In this document: positions 23,041-35,096 of the stretch, piece after piece
Position numbering within the stretch: the first letter of the stretch is position 1
Layout: each line of letters begins with the position of its first letter
Assembly (NCBI GenBank): GCA_004369085.1
Contig: ML210155.1
Location: forward strand, 186,001 to 250,000
Origin: Coprinopsis marcescibilis
Taxonomy: Eukaryota; Basidiomycota; Agaricomycetes; Agaricales; Psathyrellaceae
Length of the DNA stretch: 64,000 nt
Direction: 5' to 3'
Program-made: the position numbers and the translations under genes
Notes under the pieces: generated by a model
Told to the model about the DNA's origin: nothing
Database searches by the model: none
Seen by the model: only the letters and a program-made list of their open reading frames with translations

Positions 23041-23428
23041 TCACTTTGTACCGGGGATATCCTTGCCCGTAGCCTTCTTGTATAGCGACGTGATTCCCAT
23101 CTTGATCTTTGAATCTTTGGCTTGTTCTTCTGCGGTCTCGTTCTTCTGCGAGCCCGACTTTAGCACATGTTCCTGCACCAGGTCGATGGCTGAACAAAGA
23201 TCATTAGCATGCGGTCATTTACGGCTCATCCAGTCGTGGATGGCGCTGTGAAAGCAATATGAGTCACCTTTGTCGAGCTGGTCTAGAAAAAAAAAAGTTC
23301 GTCGGCATGAAGAAAAACGGAAGCTGAGGATTTGACGTACCTGGTTTGGCTTGGTTGACAGGAGCAGACGAAGAATTGGATGGCTTGCTGCCAGTTGCGC
23401 TTTTCAATGCGTTGCTGAAGAAATCCAT
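23041..23428 (-). CDS. small conserved fungal protein, 83 aa, function unknown
   Basis: Exons 23428-23341, 23282-23268 and 23189-23041 join exactly to 83 residues, beginning MDFFSNALKSATG and ending KKATGKDIPGTK. The middle exon is only 15 nt (QLDK plus split codons). The segment AIDLVQEHVLKSGSQKNETAEEQAKD is amphipathic and helical, rich in Lys/Glu/Gln, and lacks any membrane segment or signal. Small proteins with this layout occur widely in fungi, as I recall, but I cannot attach a function. The exact frame match across two splices and the tidy start and stop support it as real. A T-rich polypyrimidine tract precedes the acceptor of the micro-exon. Confidence 0.7.
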
Positions 23429-24033
23429 GTCTCGAAAATTATAATTGGTTGTGGGGATGTGGTACGAAGGAAAGGGTAGTGACCGCCAGATGGACCGCTT
23501 TCAACCGGCTTTTATATGAAAGAAGGATCTGCTTGTCTGCGATAGGAAAGCCTGGCGGATGGCTATCTCTCGCCTTCTCTCGCACGCAGTCAAACATGCA
23601 CAGCAGTTGGCAGGTCCAATGTCAATCATCGTCTCAGGAGATAGACAAAGGCGGTGTTTGACTGTATGATCGAATGGAACGACGTTTGTACTCGGAAATG
23701 GATAAGACGTGCATAGCTTTTGGCTCCAGATTCAGACTAGCCTTAGCACTGATCGCGCGTTTCCCATTTAGTTTGCTTGACAGGCAACAGAAAGCTGTAG
23801 TAGACTTCGGATTGTTTGTTGCGAATGTCATGGAGGTGTCGGGTATTCAGCGCAGGGAAGAAAAACTCGTCGACTCAGGAGCAGTAACGAGTCATTCAGG
23901 GGCTGAACCGATTCTAAACGTATTGAAGCAATGCCGAACGTCGGGATATAACGAGAAAAAGAGCTGGTAATACCGTGTTCTTCATTCGCGTAGATACAGG
24001 GTTCATATGTTTTTAAAGATGGTGAGTTGTGTG
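23429..24033. other. intergenic: 5' flank of the 83-aa gene and 3' flank of MRM2
   Basis: About 600 bp carry the promoter of the small gene and the 3' end of the methyltransferase gene. Short frames near 23674-23970 show no domain. Confidence 0.4.
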
Positions 24034-24964
24034 TCAGAGAGATCCTCCTCGCCAACCCATACACAGAAAGTAACCTTCGCGCGATTCGGCACGACTTGAG
24101 CCAGGTTTTATGTACTTGACGAGGTTAAAATTCGGTACGAGGTGTTCCACTCGGAAGCGGTCCAATTCAGGGTGGGCAAAGTGCTTTACACTGCATCGGA
24201 AAATATTAATATGAGGCTGAATACGAGAATATAAAATCTTACAGCATGACACCACCTCTCTTCCTGCCAATACTCTCCGCCGTTCGTAAATGGCGATGAG
24301 CAAAGTCTAGGACGGCCTCGCAGATTCGCAGACTGCATTCGATGTCCCGTGTTGTGTGGCCCGACGCGTTGGCGGCCATGTCCGATAGGATGACGTCGAC
24401 TTTGCCGTCCTGTGAGCCCTTGGCCTTGAGCATGCGTTGGATTGCTGCGTCGGTGTTTGGTGCCAGGAAATCTGCGGCCAGAGTTTGCACGCCGTCGATG
24501 TGTTGCATTTGGAGCAGGTCCACAGCAATTATGGTTCCGTGTCCTTTCGCCACGTACGATAGAGACTCTTCGTCGATTGCTAGAGGGTCGAATACGCTCT
24601 CTCGTCCAGCCTTAGCATTCCTGGGCGTCCCGTAGCTAGGCTCTTCCTCCACGAACGATGTATCATCGCTCTCTAGCGCGTCTGAAGCGTAAGCCCGGTG
24701 CCAACCAAGGCTTTTGGCAACAACCTGGCTCCACCCACCAGGAGCGGCCCCAAGGTCAACCACGGCGTTAACGTCTGGTTTGGCAAGAAAATTATCCCAC
24801 TGGTCGTTGATTTCGAGCAGTTTGTAGGCAGACCTTGAACGAAAAGCAGCTGGATCTGACAGACGTTGCCTTACGTAGTAATCGTTGGTTTGTCTTGCCA
24901 ACCAGTTGGTTGAGGACTTTGTTTTGCCTTTGGCAAGACGTATGAGGGTGGGTCGGAGCGACAT
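24034..24964 (-). CDS. MRM2: mitochondrial 21S/16S rRNA 2'-O-ribose methyltransferase (MRM2/FtsJ family)
   Basis: Exons 24964-24243 and 24190-24034 join to 292 residues. FtsJ/RrmJ motifs are clear: FRSRSAYKLLEI near residue 42, the SAM-binding VVDLGAAPGGWSQV near 67, VDVILSDMAANASG, and a final KHFAHPELDRF strand. The catalytic K-D-K-E tetrad typical of RrmJ is supported by the Lys of SAYKLLE, the Asp of LSDM and the Lys of VKYIKP; the final Glu is likely in RAESREGY. The N-terminus is basic (MSLRPTLIRLAKGKTK), as for mitochondrial import. The family methylates a uridine in the peptidyl-transferase loop of mitochondrial large rRNA. An insertion of about 40 residues follows the SAM motif. The gene shares a divergent promoter with the TFIIIC subunit gene. 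Confidence 0.92.
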
Positions 24965-25143
24965 GTGTGAACTTCTATGACATTTCAGGCAAATGTCGTC
25001 GTGTCGAGGAGGTTGTAGAGCGAGCGTATTGGAAAACTCCTATTGCTTGACACAGGCTTTCAAACCAAACAGAAACAACCATCCGGCATCACTGTGAGCG
25101 CTTACTGGGATCACAGGGAATTCCAATTTTGGCTTTTGCTATC
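24965..25143. promoter_or_regulatory. short bidirectional promoter, MRM2 / TFIIIC subunit
   Basis: Only 179 bp separate the two divergent start codons, so both promoters overlap here. No TATA box is evident. Confidence 0.55.
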
Positions 25144-25922
25144 ATGTCCTTCAACCATCCGAGCTCTCTTGTCCCCGGATTCAAACAAGTCGAGAGCTTT
25201 GGCCCAGATGAAGAATATGAAGACGAAGAGGAGGTCACTTATGTGACACTTGACCTTGGAAATGTTGAACCAACACTCGTCCCAAGCGCGTCGAGTTACT
25301 ATTTGATTGTAACTCAAATCCATTCGGTTTTACTGCAGAATTGAAGGCTCACGAAGACCGTGGAATGTAGGGTTTGGATACCCCGACACCGTTCCTCCAG
25401 CTGCAGGGGACTGTGTTGAAGGGCCGACATAACAATTTGCTTGGAACTGAGTTAATCTTTTCCGAGAATAAAGGTGCGCGAATGGTTGAGCGTATGCGTC
25501 GAGAAAACTTAAATAAACGTTGCCTTATAGAACTCCATAAACGGTCTATGACACACCTGGCCAATACGGAACAGCGCATCCTCTTCAAAGAGGTCACCCT
25601 TGAACCTAAACCACCTGGTTCTTCTCTCCCCACAATGAGCACCTCTGCGCCTGCTCCTCCGGCAACCCCCCAGACCAAAGATGCAACAAGCGAACAGACC
25701 AACACAAACCAACAAATTGATCGAATGACTGGTAAAACTGCACCTCCGACGCGAGCACCTCGAGGCAAAGGAAAGAAGAAACAGCAGCAAACAGCCATGG
25801 AATCAGCAGTGGAGGAATCAGCGTCAATACCCAGCCGGCAAGCGAGCAAACAGCCTGAGACGGATGCTCAGGACCCCCAGCCAGCACCTCCAGAGGCTAC
25901 CGAGGGGATGGACCTGGACTGA
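25144..25922 (+). CDS. TFIIIC subunit 6-like protein (triple-barrel domain)
   Basis: Exons 25144-25308, 25371-25473 and 25531-25922 join to 219 residues. The triple-barrel dimerisation domain of TFIIIC tau55/GTF3C6/Sfc7 subunits covers about residues 33-115: YVTLDLGNVEP, then YYLIGLDTPTPFLQLQG, TVLKGRHNNLLGTELIF and EQRILFKEV. The C-terminal ~100 residues are Pro/Gln/Thr-rich and end in an acidic GMDLD. This subunit helps tether TFIIIC to the B box of tRNA genes for RNA polymerase III. The start Met at 25144 (MSFNHPSSLVPGF) is the last one before the conserved region; an in-frame upstream alternative exists only as a non-ATG codon. Confidence 0.85.
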
Positions 25923-26695
25923 TTCCATAACTGGCACTATTTAGGCCTATTCTTGGAGTTTAGGTTTTGGATGGCGTCCAGAGCCCCCACCAGCGAGCAG
26001 CATGTATTTCCATACAGGATCTACCATGCTCGACGTGACAGGGTTGTCGAGATCACGCCTAGGACGCTACAAGAGCCAAGAATCAACCCCTCCTCGTACC
26101 CGCACTGGATCCATTTGTCCGTCCGACCGGGTCGCACAGTGACGCTGCATACCCTATAGGTAGTAGATACCAAGAACATCGTTTACGGGGTATGCTCGTA
26201 CTATATATTCCAAGGGTCAACGCTCGTCTATATCCCCTACCAACGTGCGTCAAGCATCCGAAGATGATTGGGTGCCATGGACCGTTGATTCCATTCTTTC
26301 TCTTCGGGGTTTGGGTTCCCATATTATCGACCCGCAAATTAAAGATGGTGGTGTACTTCCTCGTACCGAACCTTTATAGGTCTTTTTATCATCCGAGGCC
26401 GCCTGCGCATCCGACGCAGCACTACATTACAAACAGGAAACATACCGTTGATGGACTTGCTGTGTTAGGGAATGACAGAACGGCGATGACACGCATGTGC
26501 TCTCATCATCTCACCATGTCATTCTCGTATCGGCTTCCGTGCTATCGCGGCCTTCCGGCTTCAGGATCGCGCACAGATACCGACTCTCTTAGATACTACA
26601 TATACAGACGCCCCCACACACGTTCTTTACACCTACCATTTATCTAGTCTATCCCCTGTTACTCTCCGACCTCCAGCCAAAGCGTCAGAGCGATC
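25923..26695. other. intergenic, GDPD 5' flank
   Basis: 773 bp between a TFIIIC subunit gene and the GDPD gene, both on the plus strand. It must include the GDPD promoter. No gene is supported. Confidence 0.4.
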
Positions 26696-28139
26696 ATGAC
26701 TGTCTTGTCTAGCACAATTCTGAGCCAAGACACCACTGCTACTGTGCTTCCTGGTGAGTCAATTCGTTGTAACTCTATTCATGTCGAGCGACGTGCTCAC
26801 ACTTTCGTCTGGTTTGGTAGATTGCTGGGGACATAGAGGCGTAAGTGGTTTGGAAGCCGGGCACATTTGTCGCCTACTGAAAAGCGATGGCCTATGACAG
26901 GCATCCGCAGCGTTTCCAGAGAACACATTAGCGAGCTTTGAGCTTGCAATCAAGGATGGTGCTGAGGGTATCGAAACCGGTGCGCAGCGACACGCTCTAC
27001 TCGTCCAAGGCGACAGAGAAACTGATTGAGAAGTAGATGTACACGTGTCGGCAGACGATGTGATTCTCATGTTTCATGATCCTGGTACGCACTACACGAC
27101 ACCGAAACTCGAGCTGATAATTTAATTATAACCACTTCCAAAATAGATCTCAGCCGGACGACGAATGGCAAGGGCAAGATCAAGGAACGTAATTGGCACG
27201 GCCCAGATGGGATGCAGCACATCAAGACGAAGAAGGAACCTATCCAGTCCATACCAACGTTTGCAGAGACTATCGCGTTCCTAATGAAGGTGTGTTGATA
27301 CCCCCAAGCAACGCGGTCAGCGCTGTAACTATTGTCCGCCCTTACAGCCAGAGAACCGCCATGTAACCCTCAATCTCGACGTCAAGCCACACAACGAAGT
27401 CACCCGCATCTTCACCCTCATGAACGACACTATCACCGCACAGCCCGACTGGCAAACCGCCCTCGCCCCGCGCATCCTGCTGGGCCTGTGGCATCCCAAG
27501 TTTATCAAGGTCGCAAAGGAGGTGCTGCCCTACTGCAGGCGGGCACATATTGGGTGGAGCATTGATGTTGCGCGGAGGTACTTTTGGGACGATGTGGATA
27601 CGTTTTCAATTGCGATGTGTGTGCTTGCCAGTCCGGAAGGGAGGAGGTGAGTCGCTGTGCCTACTTTTGTCGGGAAGGAGCGAAACTGAATGCATTAAAG
27701 GTTTCTGGAAGAATGCAAGAAGTGTGATAAGCAGGTTGCGGTGTGGACTGTGAATACGAAGGAGGAGATGGTTGAGGTATGTGCAATGTTCCGAGCTGGA
27801 AGGGTCTGTTGACAGTCATTGGCGGTGTACTAGGCTTGCCGGTGGGGTGTAGACGTAATCATCACAGACCATACGAAAACATGGCTCGATCTACGAAGAA
27901 CGCTCTCAGGTAAGCCCTCCCCCGGATCCATCGTTTCAGCCACACAGTACCGACTCGAATTCGCAGGTGACTACGACTCGATGTCATCGCAATACAGCAC
28001 CCTCTTCTACTGGACGGACTTCAGATACTGGACGCCATTCCTCTGGTTGATTAATTATCTTGGGACCCGGAGATTGGAAGGCCTGGCTGGTCCTTTGAGT
28101 CTGAAGGAAGTTGATGGTGTGGCAGAGGTGGTATCATAG
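26696..28139 (+). CDS. glycerophosphodiester phosphodiesterase
   Basis: Nine exons (26696-26753, 26821-26840, 26901-26979, 27037-27084, 27147-27289, 27348-27646, 27701-27776, 27834-27909, 27967-28139) join to 323 residues. The catalytic GDPD signature CWGHRGASAAFPENT is at residues 21-35, split by introns, with metal ligands expected in GAEGIETDVHVSADDVILMFHDPD. The C-terminal half ends the TIM barrel with VAVWTVNTKEEM and WGVDVIITDH. The enzyme hydrolyses glycerophosphodiesters such as glycerophosphocholine to glycerol-3-phosphate and an alcohol. A Trp/Tyr-rich tail (FYWTDFRYWTPFLWLINYL) could be one membrane anchor. The second exon is only 20 nt. No SPX or ankyrin domain is present, unlike the larger Gde1 type. 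Confidence 0.92.
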
Positions 28140-28313
28140 ACGTGAGGTTGCGGGTTTGGGCGTATTTCAGCACGTATCGTACTTGTACATTTAATGATTT
28201 TATGGCATTCAGCCGGTTGTAATCTGGGACACCGTACTTACCTTATTCCTCGACTTCGGATGAGACAGCACTGTCACAGCAGGCATCATGTTGGAAAAAG
28301 CGCAAAGATTGAA

Positions 28314-29603
28314 TTAAGACTGTTCTGTGAACCAGTGCTGGCTAGGTGGTGCGCTCGCCATCAACGATTCGAGCCCCTTCCTTGCATTCTGTCGCAACAC
28401 CCCCGCTTCCTGCTCTGCGCTACTCTTCTCGTACCCGAGCCCCATGCCCTTCCCTGCCTTCTGTACAGCAGGATCAGCCAGTCCCTCGTCGCCTTCCATC
28501 TTCTCCGCAGCCCACCAGGCCGAAGCACGCTCCCGCATGGTAGGCAGCCGCATGATTGCTGCTCGTGTGTATTTGAGGAGGTGGATGCTGGGAAGGAGGT
28601 GGTCAAGCGTGCGCTGGATGCTCTCAAGTTGCTGGCCCGGAGAGATGTAGTTGGGGTGGGTTTTGGGATCTGGTAGCGGGACGACGTTGGAGATGATGGG
28701 TAGTCGGTGGATGTAGGGAATTCGGGGGAGGTAGAGTAGGAAGGGGAGTATAAGGAAGAGTGTAAGTCGCAGGAAGAGGAAAAAGTCGTGCCACTAGTAG
28801 AAACACGCTCCTTAGACCTTTTCAGGGGAAAGAAAGAGAAGGAAGCGCACCATGGTAATAAGTGGCTTCTCGGTTGGTGACAGAGCGATTGGGGTTGTAA
28901 GGGTAAAGTAGGCCTCTGCTAGCGCGGACAGCATCAGTATTCCGAGTCCTAGAGCTCGTAAATGCGATCTAGGTGTTCCAGGGAGTGTCAGAGCCTGTAA
29001 AAGCACCACATAAGTAAGACATTCCGCGTTTCGAAAATCTTTTGAGAAACATACCCCAATGAAAGCGATCTCGCGAACGTACGAAAGCAGTGGCCGTGGC
29101 AACGCCAGCAGAGCGAAATCCCAGAATGACTGGCAATAATCGCATCCTGCGACTACGTCGTGTCCGAATCTTAGCTCATTGCATCAGGACAAAGCGACCA
29201 ACGTAACAAATGTATGCAACACTCACTGAACATACAAGATTCGCAGGTCAAAGGACCCGAGTTTAGTGAATAGCCCATCCAGCTCTGCGTCTAATGTCCG
29301 CCCAGTCCGCATATATCTTGCTCGTAATACATCTGAAGGAACGTTCAATGCCGAGCTTGAGTCTGTGAACACGTTGGCTGGGAAAGCCACGAGAATTTGG
29401 TAGGCGATATAAATGGTGTGGATAAATAACAGGATTTGTGTCGGTTTTAGGCGGTTTCTAGAAAGGTACAGCCATCCTGTCGTCGTGCACGTCGCCAGAG
29501 ATATGAAAAGAGGTAAAGATATCATGGCCCGAAGGCATTCGGAGGATGGGAGTTGGAAGCCAAGGCAAGTCACGCACACAAGGTGAACTGAACTGGCTTC
29601 CAT
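28314..29603 (-). CDS. fungal multi-pass membrane protein, function unknown
   Basis: Exons 29603-29227, 29169-29055, 28994-28851 and 28793-28314 join to 371 residues. There are about four hydrophobic segments: LRAMISLPLFISLATCTTTGW, the TQILLFIHTIYIAYQILVAF stretch, ALGLGILMLSALAEAYFTL, and FFLFLRLTLFLILPFLLYL. Between them lies FGHDVVAGCDYCQSFWDF, a CxxC-containing signature I associate with a conserved but unnamed fungal family. The C-terminal ~130 residues are soluble and Lys/Glu/Ala-rich. ER or another endomembrane is a reasonable guess. No enzymatic motif is visible and I do not assign a function. The start at 29603 is the first ATG of the open frame. Confidence 0.75.
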
Positions 29604-30457
29604 CACTCCATCACGGTAGCTTCCGAACCTGAGGCTGGGCGCTTGTTCTCTTTCGGAATATCGCTCACAAACATTGTTTGTGGATTGAATGTCGGCGAGA
29701 ACATGGAATACTGAGGCGGAGCCCTGGTGGGCAACCTGTAATTCTACTTTGAGATTGTGCTCGAGTCGAACAAGATCAGCTTGTTAGCCGGTACCTGTGA
29801 CTTTGGATCAATTATATGCTGGTAACTTCATGGAAATCCTGGAATAAGCTATGACATGATTCTGAGTTGATCAATCGAGTTTCCCATGCAATTATAGCGT
29901 CCTCTCGAGTACTAATGGCTTCCAAAATGGTGGGCCCGGATTTCTGTATGACAAGCTGGACGAGATTTGCCCATTGTTCTGGTATTCGAGAGGCCATAGA
30001 TGTTGGGAGTCTCATGCTATGGACCTTTTTTGGCCGAACTCAGCCTCTTGGATGGTGCAACAGAATACGGAAGCGCTGTCGAGTCCCCAAACAAAAAGGT
30101 TCGCTCCGATTTGACCATGTCATCTGGCCAGTATAGTAGTGCCACACATAAAAGGTGGAGGCTACCACATTGCCCAAGCTCCATGCTACGCGCTGTCAAC
30201 GTAAAGACTCCTAACAGACACGGAACAATAGAGATGTCGCCATGTTTCGAGCCGCACTTAAGCGCTCAGACTGGGTCTCGGCAGAAACGGCTATTGTCCC
30301 GGGACGGATCAACGTCCTCCCAAAACACTACCAAAACCAGACAGGTAATCGAGCATGCCGGCCGGCAGACCGTGGGACCAAGTATCGAGCAGCCTCAAGG
30401 ACGTCCACCGAATCTGAACTCGTCGTCCCCAACGCCATCCGACCGCTGTAATCCAAC
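29604..30457. promoter_or_regulatory. divergent intergenic region, membrane protein / eS26
   Basis: 854 bp carry both promoters. The last ~200 bp should hold the strong promoter of the ribosomal protein gene. I found no gene or repeat here, and I cannot point to a defined ribosomal-protein promoter box. Confidence 0.45.
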
Positions 30458-31113
30458 ATGGTGAGTACAATTCGACGTCCTGCAGCCTGAAGACACTATC
30501 TACAGCCATTATCCATGTAAATGAGGACAATTTGCAAATGATTTGAGCTGGATGGAGTCTTGGGCGATTGGATGTCGTTTGATGTTGTATGCTGGAGATA
30601 GCTGACGCCTGTTTCGCTTGTAGACCAAGAAAAGAAGAAATGGCGGCCGTAACAAGAAGGGACGTGGCCACGTCGCCTTCGTTCGATGCTCCAACTGCTC
30701 TCGCTGCGTTCCCAAGGACAAGGCCATCAAGAGATTCACAGTGAGGAACATGGTGGAGAGTGCTGCCCTCAGAGATATCAGCGAGGCTAGCGTCTACTCG
30801 GGTGAGTCCTGTTTATTTATTGTCTCAAGGAACGGTATTGATCTATTTCATTTCGAACAGAGTATGTCATCCCCAAACTCTACATCAAAATCGCTTACTG
30901 CGTTTCATGCGCCATTCACTCGCACGGTGCGTTTTGCAGCCTTGACCTGCACAAAAGTCGTCGCTTACAACCGTATTCGCCCCAGTCGTCCGAGTCCGAT
31001 CCCGTGAAGGTCGCCGCAACCGTGCTCCTCCCCCTCGTGTCAGGTGGAAGGATGGCAAGAAAGTCAACCCTGCTGTTGCCGCTGCAGAGGAGGCAAAGAA
31101 GGCCGCAGCTTAA
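30458..31113 (+). CDS. RPS26: 40S ribosomal protein eS26
   Basis: Four exons (30458-30460, 30624-30801, 30861-30926, 30986-31113) join to 124 residues, normal for the family. The N-terminus [18 protein letters not shown] is the family signature. Zinc-type cysteines sit in RCSNCSRC and in [26 protein letters not shown] precedes the Ala/Lys-rich end. eS26 lies at the mRNA exit site of the small ribosomal subunit. The first exon is just the ATG codon, followed at once by a 163-nt intron. That intron is long for this window. Confidence 0.97.
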
Positions 31114-32336
31114 TTTCGCATTGTACCTTTCTCATCGCAATTCACCATTTTGCATCACTCCGTCTCTTGAATCGTGCTTTGGTCCAGTCGGGACAAGTTT
31201 GCTGTGAACTCGCAATGCTGAGATATCCCTTCAGTACGCTCACACAGGCGTCGTAGTTGCGCGATATCTGTCTCTCCGAGGCTTTCCAAATATTAAACAC
31301 GCTAGTCGCGTTACCAGGTACCATCAGCACGTATTTCAAACGAAATCGAGGTTAAGTTGCCCAAGCCTTGCGATCATTACAGTTACTGTAAATGTTTCGA
31401 TGTTGTTTCAAAGTTTGACCGACGTTTCCTTTCATGTTTTTAGCAGAAGTTTCCAAAGGAAAGTTGATTGAATTTGAGACTTGCTGGAAACTCGAGAAGG
31501 TTGCAGATTGCACAAGGGACGATTGCATGGTGGAACGAGTTCAATAGAATTCAGCTAGATATTGAATTGTGTGGTGTCGCTTTCACTACTATCTAGAAAT
31601 CGGTCATAGTCCGAAGACGATCATGCTGCTAGCGAATGTGAAGCTTTACTCTGCGACGAAGAATCCGAGGATTCCATTCCTCGGGCTGGAAGTGCAGCGG
31701 GGAGAAATGTTATCTCGTCGTTGTAAAGAAAGTTTTACGTCCAAGCCCGGTTTTATAAGGGCTGTTGGTGTTTGTATATGTTATGTTCCAAAGTAGTCGC
31801 AGAAAGATAGGGGCTTCGGTCAGGCCATTCACGGGAACGGCATCTTCGGAGTCCAACGTTGAAGTGACAATGAAGTCAGAGTGACTTAAGGTTGAGTCAC
31901 CTCAGCTTGTTAGTACGTAGGGTTGACCTCACCCTGACACTGAGTTTCGCACCCTTAGTCCCGTTGAAAAAGCCAAAAGCCATTTCATTGTCAGGAACGA
32001 TTGTTATGAGCTTGCCTTCCGACGTTCAATTGACCGAGTCGGAGAGGAATAGGAATCATGCAGGAGACGGGTGCGTTTGTCTACATTACACTTCTCTATT
32101 TCATTGCTTAACATAACCCCGACGTCAACAGGAGTCTGCATCTGCCTCCGACAGATACTGTAGCCCATGGCACGATGTGAATACCCTTGGACTTCCCTTA
32201 GGCTGTTCATGGTCGACTGACATGTTTTCTCAGTCTTTACGTTGGATCTCTGCACTTTGACATTAATATATACTGTATATCCTTCGAGTTCCATTCCACA
32301 AAGCTATATTTATATGACTTGACTGTCCAGCCCACA
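31114..32336. other. convergent intergenic region, no gene recognised
   Basis: About 1.2 kb between the ends of the eS26 gene and the phytase gene. It is AT-rich with short random frames. No domain, RNA gene or repeat was seen. Confidence 0.4.
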
Positions 32337-34604
32337 TCAACGAGCACGAGGATCCCAATCAGTATCTACCTCATCTAACAAGCTAAATGCTCCCAAAATT
32401 TCCCCCAATCCTACCAGTTTGAAACTTGCTCCAGACTGTCGCGTACCATCCTGGGCAGTGTTCACATCATCGTGGACCACAGCCAAACCGTTCTCAAAGC
32501 CCGGAAGTCCCAGATTTGTGCCAACAGCAGTGACACCGTCAGTGTTGGTGACCCGATCCACTGTGCCGGCAGAGATAGTGAACGTCCCAAGGTACTCGTG
32601 GTTTCCTGCTCGACGGTAGATGTTGTAGGCCGAAACGCCCTGGCACGACACCAGGATGAGGCCGGTGTTGTTGGTCTTGCCATAGATGAGCGTCACGCCC
32701 TCTACGTCCGGCTCAAGACGGCCCTCAATCGAGTCGACCAGGATACGATCGTTCCCACTGTCCGGTTCCGCAGAGTACTTCCACAAGCCATAAGGCTCTT
32801 CCCCGACAAAGATGACGGCGTTCTCGTCGTCGACAACGCAGCCCTCCACCTGCCCCCCATTTCCCCCAATAAACTCCCGGACCAACTCCACTTCGAGTGT
32901 AGGTTTAAGTTCGAACTGGAGGTACTCCGCAGTCTTGGAGTTGACGAAGATGTAGAATTTGTCCGAGATGCGTGAATGATAAACGCATGAGCCGTAAACG
33001 GTGAAATCGTCCTTGGTTGGGAGGTTGATTAAATTTGAGAGGCCGTTCTCTGTGACCTCCAGAATACAGATTGTATCCTCATCGCGACAGGCGGCTACCG
33101 CCAAGTCCACAGCCCGTCCGTCAGCCAGCGGGAAGTTGTAAATCACGTCGACGTTGTTGGGCTCGCCTGCTGGAAGCTGGGCAACTATATGACCTGTCAG
33201 GTCGAACAGGGCGAAGCCTGCGCCATCCTCGCTCTTTGTTGTCGTCAGAACGCGCGACTTGGTTCGGTCGGTGGGGTGGATCCAGATAGCTGGGTCGTCG
33301 CCGTCACCTCCGTTGGCATCTGTCTCAATGTTGGCGTTGATGACCTTGTATGAGCAGTCTGCACCCGACCAGCCTGTGTTGCACCGACAGGTGTTGGCTG
33401 AAGCGCAGCTTCCGTGCGAGGAGCAGTTGTTGGGGCAGCTGCGTTGCTCACAGCGATTGCCACTGTATCCTGCGAAACATATGCATTGCGAGTTGGATGT
33501 ACGGAAGCCATTTTTCGAGCAGCGATCATGGGGTCTGGGGTTACGGAGGGACGAGCGTGGGTTGAAGGATGTGTATAGAGGAACACCGAGCTGGGAGAGG
33601 GAGGCGATGCCGACACCTTTGCGGCGTTGAGGCTTGGGACCGCTGTCTTCGTCGAAGGACACCAAAAGGGCCCCGCTCGGATAATTGGGGAGTGGTCTTT
33701 GGTAGATAGCGATGCCTTCCAGCTCGGCTTCTTCAGCAGACACGGTAATGGAGAGGTGATGTGCGATCTGCGTGGTCCTGAAGACTTCGATGGTCCCTGA
33801 CTGGACAGAGACGAGGAGGTATGGCTCTGTAGGAGTTTCGTATATTGCCAACCCGGCTATCTCGCCGTCGACGCTGATTCCATTCATTCGCTGGACGGTG
33901 GCACCCGGCTGGATGTTATTCCCAGAGAATGAGTAGATGGCCCCGTCGTTGCCACCGAAGAACACCGTTCCACTGGCTGTGGCAGCACACGCTTCAGCCT
34001 CAACAGGTACAGCAAAGTCGGCCACCTGATGACGAAGGCGAGATCAGGATACGGTTTGTGGTAAGGACATGACCGCGAAATGACGAACCTCATTGAACCT
34101 GTCCTGCTCGACCACTATTAACTTGACGGATCCCTTTCCGAAGATATAGACAAACGACGACCCAACGGCGCACAAGGTCGAGTAGTCACCCCATAACCTT
34201 AGTTGGAAGCGGTTGGGAGGTCGGTTACCGTTCCTCCTCAAGCTGGTCGCAACGACTGTCGAATCTTCGATGATGAGATTGACGAGTAGGTCGTCTTGTG
34301 CATTCTGCCCGTAGAGCACTGTGACGGCTTTGGCATCCCCTGCGTACGTAGTTGCAGCAACATTGCTGAGTCCAGGGAACCCCTGAGCGAATGTTCCAGT
34401 GATGTTTGAGGTGAAGAAAGCGTTGTCCGAGGATGAGCCAGAGGAGTAGTGAATTGCAATGGGTGCCTTCGACTCAGAAGGTGCGTAGGAGTCGACAGGA
34501 ATCAACAAGCCAGATACACTTGTGGCTACCCATGACGGTACCAGCAATGTTGCCAGGCAGACGAGTGAAAGCATCGCACCCGTATTAGGTTCTGGGCATT
34601 CCAT
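32337..34604 (-). CDS. secreted beta-propeller phytase-like protein with EGF-like modules between two propeller domains
   Basis: Exons 34604-34089 and 34025-32337 join to 734 residues. A signal peptide covers the start (MLSLVCLATLLVPSWVATSV; the first Met lies ten residues earlier). Residues ~35-330 look like a degenerate propeller. Next are two EGF-like modules with the Cys pattern CICFAGYSGNRC and CRCNTGWSGADC. The C-terminal propeller, residues ~405-730, has phytase signatures: DGDDPAIWIHP, EPNNVDVIYNFPL, QVEGCVVDDE, FVGEEPYGLWKYSAEP, PDVEGVTLIY and VTNTDGV. These are the calcium- and phosphate-binding segments of beta-propeller phytases, which release phosphate from Ca-phytate. The single intron is 63 nt. 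Bacterial forms usually lack the EGF modules. Enzyme activity is inferred from motifs only. Confidence 0.85.
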
Positions 34605-35088
34605 TCTTGTGCCCTATAAATAGGAAAAGATCCTCAGTTGTTGGGAAGATTGGTGCATACGACTGGGTACTTCTGAAGCACGTTTGTCGTGAAAGCATGT
34701 CGTGGTCTGGAAGAAGGACAGTGCAGTGTCAGTTGATCATTGATTTTGAACTTATTAGTTCCGTAGAAGTCATGATGCAGTGACTATCATCGTGATACTG
34801 AATTTCAGATGCGTACTTTGGCGAACGTTCAATAGTGCCTTGCACTACTAGATTAGATGTAACACACGAGTTACATTATGTGGCACACGACTGGTTAGCC
34901 ACCAAACTACTTACATAAAGAGACCTGGATCCGATGACACGGAAACAAGGAAACTCGATTCTCGAAGACCATCGACTACGTCGGTGGTGAGCTGCGGTCT
35001 GCTGTCGTCAGATACTAATCTAGAAGGAATACCATCTGTACGAGAAGAAAAATACATACTGACTTGATCCGAAAATACTGCTTGGGCC

Positions 35089-35096
35089 TTTATATA
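35089..35096 (-). promoter_or_regulatory. TATA box, phytase gene (putative)
   Basis: TATATAAA followed by GG on the minus strand, about 485 bp upstream of the phytase start codon. The distance needs a long or spliced leader. Confidence 0.4.
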
